DNA of 64,000 nucleotides, from the NCBI RefSeq assembly GCF_028680575.1, contig NZ_JAPCKI010000023.1:1-64000 (forward strand), read 5' to 3'. Each line of letters begins with the position of its first letter. Positions within the stretch are counted from its first letter, which is position 1. The stretch comes from Acidovorax benzenivorans (lineage in GTDB: Bacteria > Pseudomonadota > Gammaproteobacteria > Burkholderiales > Burkholderiaceae_C). The notes below the pieces were generated by a model. That model was given only the letters and a program-made list of their open reading frames with translations. It did no database searches and was not told where the DNA came from. Below, piece after piece: positions 18,200-26,298 of this stretch. A program made the translations under genes and the position numbers.

Positions 18200-18700
18200 C
18201 TATTTGGATGGCATGGCCGCCTGGCGGTCCACCATCATTTGCATCATCTGTTCCATCATGGCCATGCGGCGCTCCATTTGAGCGTGCATATCCATCATGC
18301 CTCCCATGCCCGGGTTTCCAGAGGCTGCAGGTGCGCCAGGTTTGGCCTGTGCTCCGTGCTGCATCATCCCCATGCCCATGCCACCAGAACTAACCGCACC
18401 CATCATGTCCATGCCGGATTGCATGAGCTTCATGTGCTCATCCATCAGCGCGGATCGTTCGGCGGGAGTCTTGGCCACCTGCATTTTTTTGTGCATTTCC
18501 TGCATCGCCTTCATCTGGCGATCAAAGGCGTCCGGTGCAGGCACGGCAGTAGCTGCCGGGGCGGGCTGGGTGGCAACGCCATTCTGTGTATCACCGGGGT
18601 GGTGGCCTGCGTGTTCGTCCGCAGGTTTTGGAGATTGCGCGATGGCACAGCCCGCCACGAAAAGGGTTGTCAACAGCCCAGCGACGATGTTCAGACGCAT
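18200..18700 (-). CDS. Met-rich copper-island lipoprotein
   Basis: A 166-residue protein with a lipoprotein-type signal (lipobox VAGC, about residue 18), a His segment (DEHAGHHPGD) and a C-terminal half dense in Met and Gly (GGMGMGMMQHG, MMDMHAQMERRMAMMEQMM). Such sequences bind Cu(I) through thioethers. A helical middle (RQMKAMQEMHKKMQVAKT) resembles proteins annotated as copper-island Met-rich proteins. ATG 18700 is preceded by AAGGAGA. It follows the chaperone gene by 18 bases and shares its CueR-type promoter. A periplasmic copper sponge is the likely role, by inference. Confidence 0.7.
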   Translation of the reverse strand: MRLNIVAGLLTTLFVAGCAIAQSPKPADEHAGHHPGDTQNGVATQPAPAATAVPAPDAFDRQMKAMQEMHKKMQVAKTPAERSALMDEHMKLMQSGMDMMGAVSSGGMGMGMMQHGAQAKPGAPAASGNPGMGGMMDMHAQMERRMAMMEQMMQMMVDRQAAMPSK

Positions 18701-18718
18701 GATGGTCTCCTTGGTAGC

Positions 18719-19042
18719 TCAACTACAGCATGACAACGTCTGCGTTGCATCGTCTTGATTCACGTCAACAGAGGTTGCTGGCCTAGACGCACAGCAGCAA
18801 CCACCAGTGGTTCGGCGCGGTAGAGAACCTATCACTGCGTCTGCTTTGTATCCCGCACGCTCAATCGCTGAGCGGACAAGCTCCATAGCGCTGTCTCCGG
18901 CTTGCCCAAGAATGCGGACCTTACGCGCGGCCACATCGATTTCTACTTCGACGCCTGCTGGCAGTTGGGCCTGAGCTATTGCTCGGCGAATGCGCTGGGC
19001 GCAACCACCGCACGTCATATCAGGAACATTGAAATGGACCAT
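18719..19042 (-). CDS. HMA-domain copper chaperone with Cys-rich C-terminal tail
   Basis: A 107-residue cytoplasmic protein. Residues 1-68 form a heavy-metal-associated domain with the metal site MTCGGCAQRI. The tail carries a GGCCCAS cluster and ends in LSCCS, giving extra Cys pairs not found in ordinary CopZ (about 70 residues). ATG 19042 is chosen because an ideal AAGGAGG lies 7 bases upstream. It is the first gene after a CueR-type promoter. It probably carries Cu(I) to the P-type ATPase; the tail may store or sense copper. Confidence 0.8.
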   Translation of the reverse strand: MVHFNVPDMTCGGCAQRIRRAIAQAQLPAGVEVEIDVAARKVRILGQAGDSAMELVRSAIERAGYKADAVIGSLPRRTTGGCCCASRPATSVDVNQDDATQTLSCCS

Positions 19043-19072
19043 GTGAGCCTCCTTTTGTTGATTCACGTTTTG

Positions 19073-19103
19073 ACTCTAAACCTTGCCACGATGAGAAGGT
19101 CAA
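19073..19103 (-). promoter_or_regulatory. CueR-type (MerR family) promoter of the chaperone operon
   Basis: On the minus strand TTGACC (19098-19103) and TAGAGT (19073-19078) are 19 bases apart. The spacer holds a good dyad: ACCTTCTCA on one side and TGGCAAGGT on the other. This is the classic layout of CueR-controlled copper promoters. It lies 30 bases before the chaperone ATG. Confidence 0.75.
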
Positions 19104-19441
19104 GTTCGTTCGCAAAGATCAACCGGACACCAAGAGCGATTGTGGCAATCGCTTGGGCAGGCAAGGCTCTGCCGGCTCGATATTGCTTAGCGAGCTGCAT
19201 GCTGAGAGGCGCTTAACGTCTTACCGAGCCGCCTGTGAAGCTTGCGACCCTGTTTGAGCTGGCGCCAAGACGCAAGCCGTGTCAGGAGCCAGCAGATTGG
19301 TGTTCTCCATCGTCATCCAAAAAAATAGCCCCCCACCCCGAACGTCGGATGAGAGGTCGGCAGCGCACTATCTGTGGCGACAGGATGAACGACTGCAATC
19401 GCTGCGAAGTCGCCGTCGGCCAATTCTTTCTTCGTAGCTGC
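19104..19441. other. Gap at the right end of the copper island
   Basis: No gene is supported. One strong imperfect hairpin is present: AGCGATTG (19135-19142) pairs with CAATCGCT (19146-19153), with further pairing outward through CCAAG/CTTGG around a 2-base bulge. No T-tract follows on either strand. The gap separates copper genes from the phosphoesterase/ABC operon and may mark the island boundary. Confidence 0.45.
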
Positions 19442-20260
19442 TTAGTCAATAAGTACGCCGCCTTCTCGGAACCTGTAAGGCCCCGCAAAACTTCCCACAA
19501 CGCAGGTGTGCGTCACGAGCCTCGCTCCCAGCCACGCATGTAGCTGGTAGCCAGGAGGCTCCATCACGAAGCAGTCGGGTCCATCTAGGCTCAGATCCAG
19601 CGCCACCTGATGCGCCGGACTCGGGCAAGTGGACGCAATCGTGCCTCCAAAGCGGCACTGAATGGACCGATGCAGGTGGCCGCACATCACACGCTCGACA
19701 TGTCTGTACTTGAGCAGTATCTCTTCCAATGCATCGGCACCTTCCAATCCGACGGCATCCATGTGGGCAATGCCCGTGGCAAAAGGTGGGTGGTGCATGG
19801 CGATCACTGTGGGGCGACTGTCCTCTGCCAGGCGCTCATCGAGCCAGGCCAATCTCTTGTCGCACAGTTGCCCGCGCCCTTCCTCGGGGACCACCGTATC
19901 GAGCACGACTAGCCGCAGTGGCCCCAAGTCCACGGCGTACTGCAAGAACTCCGTCGCCTGCGAAAGGTAGTCGAAACGGGGGCCATCAAAGGCCTTTCGC
20001 AACGCCGTCCGCTCGTCATGGTTACCCGCCACGACGTAAATCGGCATGGTGAGTGGAGCCAGCAATTCCTTAAGCAACGCGTATTCCTCTCCTCGTCCAT
20101 AGTCCACCAGATCGCCAGTGATGAGAACCAGGTCAGGTGGTGTGGCCAAGCTCACGATATGGGTCACGCACTGACGAAGCAAGCCCGCTGTATCAACCAC
20201 GCCGTAAGCCAACTTGCCGCTAGCCTTGATGTGCATGTCAGAGATCTGCGCAATCAGCAT
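19442..20260 (-). CDS. Calcineurin-like metallophosphoesterase (GpdQ/CpdA class)
   Basis: A 272-residue dinuclear-metal phosphoesterase. Metal-binding motifs run in order: DMH (ISDMHIK, residues 7-9), GDLVDYG (about 49), GNHDE (about 78), HHPP (about 156) and GHLHR (about 195). The length and motif spacing match class III cyclic-nucleotide/glycerophosphodiester phosphodiesterases. It is the last gene of a five-gene overlapping transport operon; its start overlaps the ATPase end by 7 bases. That linkage suggests it hydrolyses the imported compound, probably a phosphodiester, in the cytoplasm. Confidence 0.82.
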   Translation of the reverse strand: MLIAQISDMHIKASGKLAYGVVDTAGLLRQCVTHIVSLATPPDLVLITGDLVDYGRGEEYALLKELLAPLTMPIYVVAGNHDERTALRKAFDGPRFDYLSQATEFLQYAVDLGPLRLVVLDTVVPEEGRGQLCDKRLAWLDERLAEDSRPTVIAMHHPPFATGIAHMDAVGLEGADALEEILLKYRHVERVMCGHLHRSIQCRFGGTIASTCPSPAHQVALDLSLDGPDCFVMEPPGYQLHAWLGARLVTHTCVVGSFAGPYRFREGGVLID

Positions 20261-21225
20261 AGGGCGTTCTCAGAAAAAGCGTCCACCCGCAAGCCCACAG
20301 CCTGCCCTTGCGACAGCGATGTACGGGGTGGCAACTTCAGGATGACTTCCTCACCTTCCTGCAAACGGACCTGGACACGGTGGTGGTCTCCCAGGAAGAG
20401 GCAGGAGACAACGGTGCCCTGCAAATCCGCCAGTGCAGCAGGCACCAGAACAGCGTCTTCGGGCCTAAACCGCAGGGCCCCCACAACGTTCAGCGTGCCA
20501 ATGAAATCCGCCACGAACGCGTTGGCAGGGTTGAAGTAGATCTGTTTTGGAGTGCCGATCTGCGATATTCGCCCCCGATCCATCACGGCGATGCGGTCAC
20601 CCAAGGCCATGGCCTCCGCCTGATCATGCGTCACGTATACGGTGGTGATGCCGAGACTGCGCAGCAGTGCATTGATGTCCGAGCGCAGCGTTTCGCGCAG
20701 ACGCGCATCCAACGCGGTGAGAGGCTCATCTAGTAGCAGAACGCGGGGGCGCGGAGCGATGGCGCGGGCCAAGGCCACCCGCTGTTTTTGCCCACCTGAC
20801 AACTGGTTGATCTGGCGTGTGGCCAACGGCTCGATGTGCATCATGGCCAGCATCTCCCTGACTCGGATGTCGCGCTCGGCGCTGGGCATGTTCCGCACCT
20901 TGAGTCCGTAGGCAATGTTCTCTTGTACCGTCATGTTGGGGAATAGCGCGTAGCTCTGGAACACCATGCCAACATTGCGCTGCTCGATCGGTAGGTGTGT
21001 CACATCTTCATCGTTGAAGTGCACAGATCCTGCATCGGGCGACTCCAGGCCCGCAATGATGCGCAAGGTGGTCGTCTTGCCACAGCCCGAGGGGCCAAGA
21101 AGGACCAGCGTCTCGCCGGCCTCGATCTGAAGATCGGTAGGCTCCAGCACCCGCTGCTGTTTGTAGGTTTTGGTGCTGGCGTTCAGGCGAACTCGAACGC
21201 CGTGATCCTGATGGCTCAAACTCAT
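20254..21225 (-). CDS. ABC transporter ATP-binding protein (PotA/UgpC type)
   Basis: A 323-residue ATPase with Walker A GPSGCGKTT, signature LSGGQKQRVALARA, Walker B LLLDEPLTALD and a C-terminal TOBE-type domain (from about residue 240) with FIGTLNVVGALRFRPEDA. Its start overlaps the second permease stop as ATGA. It drives import by the neighbouring permeases and binding protein. The family includes Fe(III), spermidine, glycerol-3-phosphate and 2-aminoethylphosphonate importers; an organophosphate substrate is inferred from the linked phosphoesterase. Confidence 0.88.
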   Translation of the reverse strand: MSLSHQDHGVRVRLNASTKTYKQQRVLEPTDLQIEAGETLVLLGPSGCGKTTTLRIIAGLESPDAGSVHFNDEDVTHLPIEQRNVGMVFQSYALFPNMTVQENIAYGLKVRNMPSAERDIRVREMLAMMHIEPLATRQINQLSGGQKQRVALARAIAPRPRVLLLDEPLTALDARLRETLRSDINALLRSLGITTVYVTHDQAEAMALGDRIAVMDRGRISQIGTPKQIYFNPANAFVADFIGTLNVVGALRFRPEDAVLVPAALADLQGTVVSCLFLGDHHRVQVRLQEGEEVILKLPPRTSLSQGQAVGLRVDAFSENALC

Positions 21226-22049
21226 GGGGACACTTTCTTTGCGCCTGCGAACTGCAAGGCAATCAGGAGCGGAACAATCATCATGAAGAAAACGATCGTG
21301 TAGGCGCTGCCCACCTCGATACGCAAAGAGGCATATGCGTCAGCCAGACCCACTGGCAGCGTTTGCGTCAGCGGGGTGTGCAGCAGCAGGGTCATGTTGA
21401 ACTCGCCGATCGACAGCGTCAGCACCATGAGCGCCCCCGCGAGGATGCCGGAGCGGCAGTTGGGCAGTACCACACCAAAAAAGCGTTGGTAAAACGATGC
21501 GCCAAGGCTTCGCGCACCTTCCTCCAGCGTGTGCATGTCCACCGACAACAGCACGGCAAGGACCGAACGGACCATGAACGGCAGCGTGAAAAGCACATGG
21601 CCCACCAGCACAAAAGTCCAATGCGTCCGAAACTCTCCCACGGCGCCGTAGGTGACGATGAGTGCCAGGCCGGTTGCCAGCCCAGGAAGGGCCACGGGCA
21701 GCATGAGCAGCTCCTCAATGGTCCGCGCGAGTCGCCCTTGGGTTCGAGAGAGTACATAGGCCGCAGGCACCCCCAGTACCAAGGTACAGGCCAGGCACGC
21801 AATGGCGATACCCATGGAGAGCCACAAGCTGCTTTGGTACTCCGTCCAGACCTTGGCCACCCACTTGAACGTTAGCCCGCTGGACAAGCCTACGAACTGG
21901 TTGTTGGTCAGCCCGGTGAGCACCGACAGGATCACTGGCACGATCAAGAAAGCTGCCACGCACACTGTGAACGCGAGTAGCGCCCAGAACAGAGGTGTGC
22001 GGCGCGTGCGCGCAGCGTTGGAAACCGACGTGTTTTGCGACTGCATCAT
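21222..22049 (-). CDS. ABC transporter permease, second subunit
   Basis: A 275-residue inner-membrane permease with about six membrane segments and an EAA-type loop (EEGARSLGASFYQRFFGVVLP). ATG 22049 forms an ATGA overlap with the first permease, which fixes the start over a longer in-frame one. It resembles the PotC/UgpE/PhnV class. With the other permease it forms the channel of the transporter. Confidence 0.85.
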   Translation of the reverse strand: MMQSQNTSVSNAARTRRTPLFWALLAFTVCVAAFLIVPVILSVLTGLTNNQFVGLSSGLTFKWVAKVWTEYQSSLWLSMGIAIACLACTLVLGVPAAYVLSRTQGRLARTIEELLMLPVALPGLATGLALIVTYGAVGEFRTHWTFVLVGHVLFTLPFMVRSVLAVLLSVDMHTLEEGARSLGASFYQRFFGVVLPNCRSGILAGALMVLTLSIGEFNMTLLLHTPLTQTLPVGLADAYASLRIEVGSAYTIVFFMMIVPLLIALQFAGAKKVSP

Positions 22050-22864
22050 GCGGCGGCGGCAACGCTGTTGCCTGTCAGGGTTCGGGCAAACGCCAGGGCA
22101 GCCCAAGTCAGCAGGCCCAGGACGAACGAGAGCGCGGCTGCCATGGCGATGTTCGCCTGCAGCGTGAATTCGGTATAGATGATCATGGGAAGTACGTCGA
22201 TGCGGGTAGCCAGCGTGAAGGCAGTGCCAAAGGCACCCATCGAAGTTGCGAAACAGATGGCTCCAGCAGCCAGCAGCGCAGGTTGGAGTCCGGGAATGAG
22301 CACATCGCGCAGGATTCGCCAGTGCGAGGCTCCCAGGGACCGGGCAGCCTCTACCAACTGCGGATCCAGCTTCTCTGCCGCAGCCATGACCGTGAGGATG
22401 GTGCGGGGGATGGAGAAGTAGATGTACCCCACAAACAGACCCACCATGGAATAGGCGAACACCAGGCGTTCACCGACAAGCAGTTCTGTGACCAGTGGGA
22501 TGAGGCCTTGTCGGCCTCCCAGCATGATGACCATGAACCCGATGACGACACCCGGAAATGCCAGCGGCAAGGTCAGCATTGCAGTAAGCACCTGACGACC
22601 AACGAACTCGTGGCGCGCCAGGAAAACCCCTGCAATGGCGGAGATCACCAGAGTTGTCAGCGTGACGAGAGCAGACAGCACGACGGTGGAGAACATGCTG
22701 CGCAAATAGCGTGGCTCCGTGAATGCTGCACTGTAGGCTGCCCATCCCAGCTCCCCGCTTCCCCCGATCAGAAGCAGCCGCGTCAAGGGAATCACGAAGA
22801 ACACCAGAAAAACGGCCGCGCATGGAAGCATCAGCCCCAGCAGCCAGGCGCGGTCCGATTTCAT
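22046..22864 (-). CDS. ABC transporter permease, first subunit
   Basis: A 272-residue permease of the PotB/UgpA/PhnU class with about six membrane segments and the EAA-type loop VEAARSLGASHWRILRDVLIP. Its ATG shares one base with the stop of the binding-protein gene (TGATG), a sign of translational coupling. The hydrophobic start (WLLGLMLPCAAVFLVFFVIP) confirms the N terminus. Confidence 0.85.
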   Translation of the reverse strand: MKSDRAWLLGLMLPCAAVFLVFFVIPLTRLLLIGGSGELGWAAYSAAFTEPRYLRSMFSTVVLSALVTLTTLVISAIAGVFLARHEFVGRQVLTAMLTLPLAFPGVVIGFMVIMLGGRQGLIPLVTELLVGERLVFAYSMVGLFVGYIYFSIPRTILTVMAAAEKLDPQLVEAARSLGASHWRILRDVLIPGLQPALLAAGAICFATSMGAFGTAFTLATRIDVLPMIIYTEFTLQANIAMAAALSFVLGLLTWAALAFARTLTGNSVAAAA

Positions 22865-23877
22865 CAGCCCACTTCCTTTTGGTAGCGCTCGCCAATGGCT
22901 TTGGATGCCACCGACAGCTTCTGCACATCAATCGCCTGGGCACGCTGGTATTCGGTATCCGGCAGGAAGCGTTTCTTGACGTCAGCCGACATGGCAGCTG
23001 AGAACACCGGACGCAGGTAGGCGTTGGCCCAATGGCTTTGGCCTTCGTCCGAAAGCACGAAGTCGAGCAGTTTCTTGCCCTGCTCGGGGTTGGGGCCGTT
23101 CTTGACCAAGCCCATTACATACGGCAACTGCTGCGTGCCTTCCTGCGGGATCACGAACACCGTGGGCGCTTGGTCGCCATATTGCCCGCGATAGGCGTTG
23201 AAGTCGTAGTCGATGAGGATCGGGATCTCTCCCGACAGCACCCGCGCGTACGCGGTCTGTGTTGGCACGATGGGGCTGTTGGCCTGCAACTGTTTGAAAA
23301 ACTTGATGCCTGGGTCCAGGTTCTCATAGCTGCCGCCCAGTGCCAGATTGGCCGAAATCACGCCGACCTGGCCCACTGCCGCACTGCCGGGGTTGAGGTA
23401 GCCCACCAAACCTTTGTACTCAGGCTTGAGAAGATCGGCCCAGCTGCGTGGAACGGGCTTGCCACGCAGCGCCTGCGTATTCACAAAGAAGCCCAGGGTG
23501 CCGGAGTGGATCGTGAACCAGCTTCCCTCGGCGTCCTTGAGAGACGCTGGAATGTCAGCCCAGCGCTTCGGCTTGTAGGCTTCGATGACGCCAGCCGCCT
23601 TGGCTTGAGGGCCAACCTGCCCACCCAGGTATACGACGTCCGCTACAGGCTTGGCTTTTTCTGCAATCAAGGCTGCGAGCGACTGGCCGGAGTTCTTGTT
23701 GTCAGGCGGCACCTGGATGCCCAGGCGCTGATTGACCATCCGCAGCATGCCACCCCAGTCAGCCCATTCGGGCGGGCAGTTGTAGCAGATGGCCCGGGAA
23801 GGCTGGGCGAACGCTGGCAAGGCAGCACTGGCGCCAGCTGCGGCAGCAGCCAGGAAAAGATCGCGGCGATTCATCAT
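22864..23877 (-). CDS. Periplasmic solute-binding protein of the organophosphate-type ABC transporter
   Basis: A 337-residue family-1 binding protein. ATG 23877 follows AAGGA and starts a signal peptide with a twin-Arg pair (MMNRRDLFLAAAAAGASAAL), ending near LPAFAQ. The fold is the Fe(III)/spermidine/2-aminoethylphosphonate-type (for example DVVYLGGQVGPQAKAAGV and GYLNPGSAAVGQVG). Substrate cannot be read from sequence. It lies 28 bases after the LacI-family regulator and is coupled to the first permease. Confidence 0.8.
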   Translation of the reverse strand: MMNRRDLFLAAAAAGASAALPAFAQPSRAICYNCPPEWADWGGMLRMVNQRLGIQVPPDNKNSGQSLAALIAEKAKPVADVVYLGGQVGPQAKAAGVIEAYKPKRWADIPASLKDAEGSWFTIHSGTLGFFVNTQALRGKPVPRSWADLLKPEYKGLVGYLNPGSAAVGQVGVISANLALGGSYENLDPGIKFFKQLQANSPIVPTQTAYARVLSGEIPILIDYDFNAYRGQYGDQAPTVFVIPQEGTQQLPYVMGLVKNGPNPEQGKKLLDFVLSDEGQSHWANAYLRPVFSAAMSADVKKRFLPDTEYQRAQAIDVQKLSVASKAIGERYQKEVG

Positions 23878-23905
23878 CAGAGTTTCCTTTTGCATGAGGG
23901 AAGGG

Positions 23906-25021
23906 TTACGGGGTTCTTGGTCCAGGGGGCGAAGCGAAAGCTGCTTGGTGTTCCTGAGTGCGGCGCGAGGCAGTGCCTCCCAGGCGCAGTGTGTGATGCA
24001 GCAAGGCGGGACCCAGGTAGCACTCACCGTCAATCAGCTGCAGCAGAAGATCCACCGCTGCACGTCCAATCTCAGCGGTGGGCTGCACCACTGTGGTCAG
24101 CACAGGGCTCAGCAATTCCCCCATATGCACACCATCAAAGCCTGCAAGACTGATGTCGTCCGGGACACGCAACCCCAGGTCACGCAGGTCGCGGATGACC
24201 GTCATGGCCAGTTGGTCGTTGGAGCAGAAAAGCGCTGTGGGCGGCGAACGCCGATCTAGTAGGTCTTGAAGTTCTCTGCGCGTGTCGCAGGTGGTGAACG
24301 GCAACTCCAAAGGCGGGCTCCAGGGAAGGCCTGCAGCGCTCATGGCCGCTTGGTAACCCAGAAACCGCTGAAGCGATCGATCAGACTGCTGGAACTGCCC
24401 TGCAAGCATGTGTACGCGCTGGTGATCCAGAGACAGAAGGTGCTCCACCATCTTCTTGCCTGCCAGAAAATTATCGACACTGACGAAGGGGCGCGCAGCC
24501 AGAGATGGAGACGTCACTCCAGGCTGGTTGAACACCAACACATAGGGAACGCCTTCGGCATCGAGCTTGTCGAGCACCGAGCTGTGGGCCGCGTCTGCCA
24601 CTGTGAGGATCAGTCCATCCACACGTTGCTGCAGCAGGCGCTCGCTGGCTCGTTCCTCTGCATCGACCTGGTATCCCGTCGCGCTCACGGCGATCACCTG
24701 TTGTTGCGACTGCGCTTGCGCCTCGATACCCTGCAGACACTCGGCGAATACCGGGTGATTGAGCGTAGGCAACATCACTCCGAGGGTGCATGTGCGGGTA
24801 GTGCGCAGGTTTCGACCCATGAGGTTGGGACGGAAACCCAGTCGCCTGGCCACGGCCAGGACGTTCGCCGAGGTTGTGCCGTGCACCGGGCCACTGGCGT
24901 TGAGCGCTCGCGATACGGTCGCCACAGAAACTCCAGCGGCAGCGGCAACCTCCTTGATGGTCGGGGCCTTCGCGAAGGCGCTGTCACCTGACGGTCTGGG
25001 GTTCGGCATGCCGTAATGCAA
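23906..25021 (-). CDS. LacI-family repressor of the ABC-phosphoesterase operon
   Basis: A 371-residue repressor. The N-terminal helix-turn-helix (about 20-45, TIKEVAAAAGVSVATVSRAL) is preceded by an 18-residue extension; ATG 25009 (MPNPRP) is a possible alternative start. A periplasmic-binding-protein-like effector domain follows (GVMLPTLNHPVFAECLQGIE). It is the first gene of the operon and a LacI-type operator lies 7 bases upstream, so it probably represses itself and all genes down to the phosphoesterase. The ligand is unknown. Confidence 0.88.
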   Translation of the reverse strand: MHYGMPNPRPSGDSAFAKAPTIKEVAAAAGVSVATVSRALNASGPVHGTTSANVLAVARRLGFRPNLMGRNLRTTRTCTLGVMLPTLNHPVFAECLQGIEAQAQSQQQVIAVSATGYQVDAEERASERLLQQRVDGLILTVADAAHSSVLDKLDAEGVPYVLVFNQPGVTSPSLAARPFVSVDNFLAGKKMVEHLLSLDHQRVHMLAGQFQQSDRSLQRFLGYQAAMSAAGLPWSPPLELPFTTCDTRRELQDLLDRRSPPTALFCSNDQLAMTVIRDLRDLGLRVPDDISLAGFDGVHMGELLSPVLTTVVQPTAEIGRAAVDLLLQLIDGECYLGPALLHHTLRLGGTASRRTQEHQAAFASPPGPRTP

Positions 25022-25027
25022 TCGTTG

Positions 25028-25041
25028 TGAAAACGTTTACA
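25028..25041. promoter_or_regulatory. LacI/GalR-type operator
   Basis: TGAAAACGTTTACA matches the LacI-family consensus TGNAAACGNTTNCA at every defined position, with the central CG at 25034-25035. It lies just upstream of the lacI-family start (25021), where it could control the whole operon. Confidence 0.7.
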
Positions 25042-25464
25042 TCATTGGCGCCCTCCGTGACACGGCTGTGACGTCGGCTATGGGTTTCGGTGATCTACAA
25101 ATGGACAGATCACTACTGGGCGCAACCTAGGCTGAAAAATCTGGACGCTAGAAACTTCGCCCTTCGAGCTTGATCCCCGGTGCCAAGTCATTCGCGCTCA
25201 CTGCGGCGACGGGGAATGTCATCAAGCAGCGGCAGTCTCCTTGGAGACCGCTGCAGAGTGCTAGAGACCCGTCCTGGCAGGAGTCCGGTATGAACGGCTT
25301 GGAAGAATCGTTGCTCAAACAACTGGTGCGCAGCCGAATTCCAGGTCAGGCTTCAGAGATCGACAGATCGCTGAGGCACATAGCGGCGGGAAATCCTCTC
25401 GGTTCTGAGTCCAGCTTGGAGTGCCTCGTGGCGCGGATGGGCGCAAGAAGCGAGCGGTCCCAAC
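25042..25464. other. Intergenic region without a supported gene
   Basis: Short ORFs on both strands overlap one another, lack ribosome binding sites and match no family I recognise. The promoter of the LacI-led operon should lie at the left end. No repeat or strong terminator was seen. Confidence 0.45.
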
Positions 25465-25959
25465 TCAGATGTGCGCAAGATCGCGCAGATCGCCTCGGAG
25501 TTCGCTCCGATGCGCGACTCTCGCTTGCAAGCTGACCAGAAACTCAATTCTGCGTTGCAGCGAAAGCAGGACATGTTCAGCTTGTCGCTCTCGATCAGAT
25601 ACGGGTGCCAGGGTCCAAAGCAGGGGAGGGTAACTCCAAAGCGCCAACTCCGGCTGAGACGGCCAGGCAGGGTGCTCTCTGGCCGTCTGCTCATCCAGTG
25701 AAATGACGTAGTCCATGCGGGGGGAGCCTGCCGCCTTGAAAAGATCCCAACTCTTGGGTTTCAGCTGCGCGATCGGCATCCCGGCTCTATACAGCACCTC
25801 CAGCGCGATAGGACTGACCGCGTGGGCCAGCCTTCCGGGAACGCCGCAGGAAAACGCGTTCAGGTGGCCTTTGGCCACATGCCGAAGACACGCCTCTGCA
25901 AGCTGACTACGAAGTGCGTTCTCCACCGAGATAAATAGAACATTGGCAACCTGGCGCAT
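25465..25959 (-). CDS. LMW-phosphatase/ArsC-like protein lacking the catalytic cysteine
   Basis: A 164-residue protein with the low-molecular-weight tyrosine phosphatase fold, close to arsenate reductases by the RSQLAEA segment. The P-loop that should read CX5R is ISVENALRS, so the catalytic Cys is Ser and most loop residues are changed. The later acid motif, normally a DP pair after a Trp-X-X-Pro, reads WSYPPLL, so the general acid also seems lost. The reading frame is intact, so it is expressed or only recently decayed. It is either a pseudoenzyme or an early pseudogene. ATG 25959 starts the conserved domain. Confidence 0.65.
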   Translation of the reverse strand: MRQVANVLFISVENALRSQLAEACLRHVAKGHLNAFSCGVPGRLAHAVSPIALEVLYRAGMPIAQLKPKSWDLFKAAGSPRMDYVISLDEQTAREHPAWPSQPELALWSYPPLLWTLAPVSDRERQAEHVLLSLQRRIEFLVSLQARVAHRSELRGDLRDLAHI

Positions 25960-26298
25960 AGGCAGACCTCTGAGTAAATCGCCGCACGCGAAGTTTCCTG
26001 ACTGCAAGCGATTGGACTTTGGCACATAGGGCCAAGTCTTTCACATCTCGGAAATTTGCGTTGCGATTGACAAGCAATAGCCATACCCGATCTCCTGGCG
26101 GTCAAGGCGGAGTTGGCTACAGCAGCGCTGGGCCTCCTGACTAGATATCCATAGCACTAAGTATTTTTGGACTTCAACCGAAGTCATTGCGACTGCTGTG
26201 GACTGCACGAATGAATAGAGTGCAGACTGCGGAAAAGATTTGGGAGGAAAGGCGCACTCATTGCGTACCCTGCCTCCAAACCCTATCTGGGTACCCAC
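25960..26298. other. Intergenic region without a supported gene
   Basis: No coding region or clear regulatory motif was recognised between the ArsC-like gene and the stop of the phytase-like gene. It should hold the promoter of the ArsC-like gene. Confidence 0.4.

Noticed and set aside
19135-19153. Hairpin AGCGATTG/CAATCGCT as a terminator
   Set aside because: No T-tract follows on either strand and no gene ends nearby in the right orientation.
25170-25535. Plus-strand ORF of 121 codons between the LacI-type and ArsC-like genes
   Set aside because: No domain or ribosome site, and it overlaps the 3' end of the opposite-strand ArsC-like gene.
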